A stretch of DNA of 15,826 nt from Actinomycetota bacterium (lineage in GTDB: Bacteria > Actinomycetota > Thermoleophilia > Solirubrobacterales > Solirubrobacteraceae): assembly GCA_009699615.1 (NCBI GenBank), contig WLNV01000017.1, forward strand, positions 1 to 15,826, written 5' to 3'. Shown here in pieces: positions 14,302 through 15,826 of the stretch; position 1 is the first letter of the stretch, and each line of letters begins with the position of its first letter. Below the pieces are notes generated by a model. The model saw only the letters and a program-made list of their open reading frames with translations, did no database searches and had not been told where the DNA came from. Both the position numbers and the translations under genes were made by a program.

Positions 14302-14307
14302 AGGATA
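14302..14307 (-). promoter_or_regulatory. Putative -10 box for the rib operon
   Basis: TATCCT on the minus strand ends 8 nt before the ribD ATG. It is close to the TATAAT consensus in its first and last positions. Expected transcript would be leaderless. Confidence 0.45.
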
Positions 14308-14324
14308 GGCCTCGAACGCGCCGC

Positions 14325-15803
14325 TCAGCGGCAGCGGGCGTACACCGAGTAGAGCTCGTTGGCGGCGACCGGCCGGTAGCCAGCCGGAGGCAGGTTTCGG
14401 AGAGTGTCCTCCGATGTCGGAGTCTCCGGGTCGAGGCCGCCGCGCAGAAGCACCGCGCGGCCAGCGGAGAGCACGACAATTCCGGTCTTCACCTTCTCCG
14501 CCGCAGCAAGATCGCTGCGGGCAATCACCTGATCGCTAGGCAGGTCCATGATCCAACGCACACTGGGCACGAGACGGTGGTTGCTGGTCAAAACCGGCCC
14601 GCACCTTGCGGCCGCTCGTACGTCAGGTCGATCGAGCAGCGAAGCGAGGGCCTGACTCGAGTCGCCCCGGAATCTCAGCTCGGAGACCAACACGCTGACG
14701 TTGACGCGGATGATCGTCCAGACGATCAGGGCAACGACGGCTACGCCCGAGGCGATCGCCCAGCCGGTGCGAGCACGGCCGGGGACCGTAACCGTGAACC
14801 CTGAAACGAGAAACGCTGCGAACAGCATCAGCATGACCGCCGGGAGCAACAGATAGCGGCTGATCACCGAGAAGCCGCCGATCGCGAGCAGAAGAAAGGT
14901 CAAGAGACCGATTAGGAAAAGCGCGAGCGGAACTCGAACCCGCTGCGGAACGAGCCAGGTGGCGAGACCGAGCCCAATCAAGCCGCCGGCGAGTACCGGG
15001 ACCTTCAACAGCTGGCCGAGGAAGAGCAGCGTCTGCCCCGGGACCTCTGCCGCGGTACCTTGACGGCCGTTCTCAGCCGTGATGGCAGTCGTGTTCGTTT
15101 CGGAGAAGAGCGGGTCGCCGGTGACGACGTAGTCCACACCGAACCACAGCAGCGCCGGAGCGCCGACGAGCAAGGCGAACTGAACACGCTTCTTCCACGA
15201 GAGAGACGGAAACAGCCAGAGCCAGTAGATGCCGCTGATGATCCACGCCTCAGGGCGGAGTAGACCGGCCAGCGCCAGCAGCCAGAGGACGCTCGCGCCG
15301 CGCCGTGGCCGCGCGCACTCCAAGGCTGCCGCCCACAGCACGAGCGCAAGGTATGGGATGTCGATGTAGGCGCGGGCTGCGAGGAACGGGTAGTCAAACC
15401 GCGTGCAAAGGATCACGGCTGCGGTTATGCCGACCAGCTTCGTGAACGCGTTTCTGCCGATCTGGTAGAGCGCTGCGACCATCACAACGAAGGTGCCCAT
15501 CGTCGCCAGCAGCATCAAACGGTCCCCGGAGCGACCAAAGAGCGCGAAGAATACGGCGAAGACGAGCCCCAACGGGTGCTCCGTCGGAGCCTTGTAGGTA
15601 TCGAAGTTCGGTAGGTGACCGCCGAGGATCTCGCGGCCCCAGAGCAGCGAGTAGGTCGCGTCGTAAGCGGTGTAGGTCGGGAAGACGATCGTCCCCGCCG
15701 CGACTATCGCGGCCAGCGCTACGAGCAGGATTGCCGGCCACGGCAGCGAGGCAATGCGGGCTTGCAGCGAAGGCGGAGAAGGAGCAGTGGACACGAGAGT
15801 CAA
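14325..15803 (-). CDS. Multi-pass membrane protein, GT-C glycosyltransferase-like
   Basis: About 492 residues, with roughly ten hydrophobic helices between 23 and 367 (for example 23-42, 95-113, 147-161, 207-222, 259-285, 291-312, 314-338, 348-367), then a hydrophilic C-terminal domain of about 120 residues. The first outer loop reads AYDATYSLLWGREILGGHLP (46-65) followed by APTEHPLG (72-79), resembling the first loop of GT-C / PMT-type lipid-linked sugar transferases, where an aspartate (here D48) is catalytic; LRPEAW (182-187) also recurs in such actinobacterial proteins. The family call is by style, not a certain match. The start is open: TTG at 15801-15803 and GTG at 15792-15794 are both possible and the frame stays open to the window edge. 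It ends 31 nt before ribD. The stop codon lies in the loop of a short hairpin (14320-14332), which lacks a T-run. Confidence 0.7.
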   Translation of the reverse strand: MTLVSTAPSPPSLQARIASLPWPAILLVALAAIVAAGTIVFPTYTAYDATYSLLWGREILGGHLPNFDTYKAPTEHPLGLVFAVFFALFGRSGDRLMLLATMGTFVVMVAALYQIGRNAFTKLVGITAAVILCTRFDYPFLAARAYIDIPYLALVLWAAALECARPRRGASVLWLLALAGLLRPEAWIISGIYWLWLFPSLSWKKRVQFALLVGAPALLWFGVDYVVTGDPLFSETNTTAITAENGRQGTAAEVPGQTLLFLGQLLKVPVLAGGLIGLGLATWLVPQRVRVPLALFLIGLLTFLLLAIGGFSVISRYLLLPAVMLMLFAAFLVSGFTVTVPGRARTGWAIASGVAVVALIVWTIIRVNVSVLVSELRFRGDSSQALASLLDRPDVRAAARCGPVLTSNHRLVPSVRWIMDLPSDQVIARSDLAAAEKVKTGIVVLSAGRAVLLRGGLDPETPTSEDTLRNLPPAGYRPVAANELYSVYARCR

Positions 15804-15826
15804 TGGTTGACCGCAGCCGGACAGCC

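Noticed and set aside
14294..14324. FMN riboswitch upstream of ribD
   Set aside because: The gap is 31 nt, far shorter than an RFN element, and no conserved RFN segments are visible.
14320..14332. Hairpin GCCGC-TCA-GCGGC at the end of the membrane protein gene
   Set aside because: Only a 5-bp stem and no T-run, so it is not called a terminator.
14294..14479. Upstream extension of the ribD reading frame
   Set aside because: It overlaps the C-terminal coding region of the membrane protein and is basic low-complexity sequence; RibD homology begins just after the ATG at 14293.

Overview
The window (about 63% GC by eye) reads as core chromosome of a high-GC actinobacterium, not as a mobile or accessory island. 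Gene content, the many overlapping start/stop codons, zinc-ribbon forms of ribosomal proteins L28 and L32, and a short homologue of mycobacterial SepIVA all point to Actinobacteria. The class Thermoleophilia (Solirubrobacterales-like) is my best guess from protein style, but I could not run a search. I see no tRNA, rRNA, CRISPR array, insertion sequence, prophage or toxin-antitoxin genes.

All genes but one lie on the minus strand, so transcription mostly runs from high to low coordinates. From the right edge: a multi-pass membrane protein of glycosyltransferase GT-C type; a compact riboflavin operon ribD-ribE-ribBA-ribH with 2-nt gaps or overlaps; a small membrane protein; then rpmB-fakA-recG-rsmD-coaD and a SepIVA-like coiled-coil gene, again tightly packed. 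A single plus-strand gene (3603-4901) encodes a coiled-coil protein with a predicted PD-(D/E)XK nuclease domain. It converges on the SepIVA-like gene (6 bp between stop codons) and diverges from an acyl-CoA synthetase gene. The left end holds a zinc-binding DUF177 protein, rpmF, plsX and the first 19 codons of a probable acyl carrier protein gene overlapping plsX by 23 bp.

Functionally, much of the window concerns acyl-group activation and phospholipid synthesis: FakA (fatty acid kinase subunit, makes acyl-phosphate), PlsX (interconverts acyl-ACP and acyl-phosphate), ACP, and a FadD-type acyl-CoA synthetase. CoaD adds coenzyme A synthesis, the source of both CoA and the ACP prosthetic arm. 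Ribosome genes (rpmB, rpmF, rsmD, DUF177) and recG are interleaved, as in the conserved rpmB-fakA-recG and rpmF-plsX-acpP neighbourhoods of Gram-positive bacteria. The rib operon makes riboflavin from GTP and ribulose 5-phosphate.

The most consistent regulatory signal is that every gene preceded by a gap of at least 20 nt in the window (ribD, the small membrane gene, rpmB, the nuclease-like gene, the acyl-CoA synthetase, DUF177, rpmF) has a TANNNT -10-like box ending 7-10 nt before its start codon and no Shine-Dalgarno sequence. This suggests leaderless transcripts at the head of each unit. The least explained gene is the PD-(D/E)XK coiled-coil protein.
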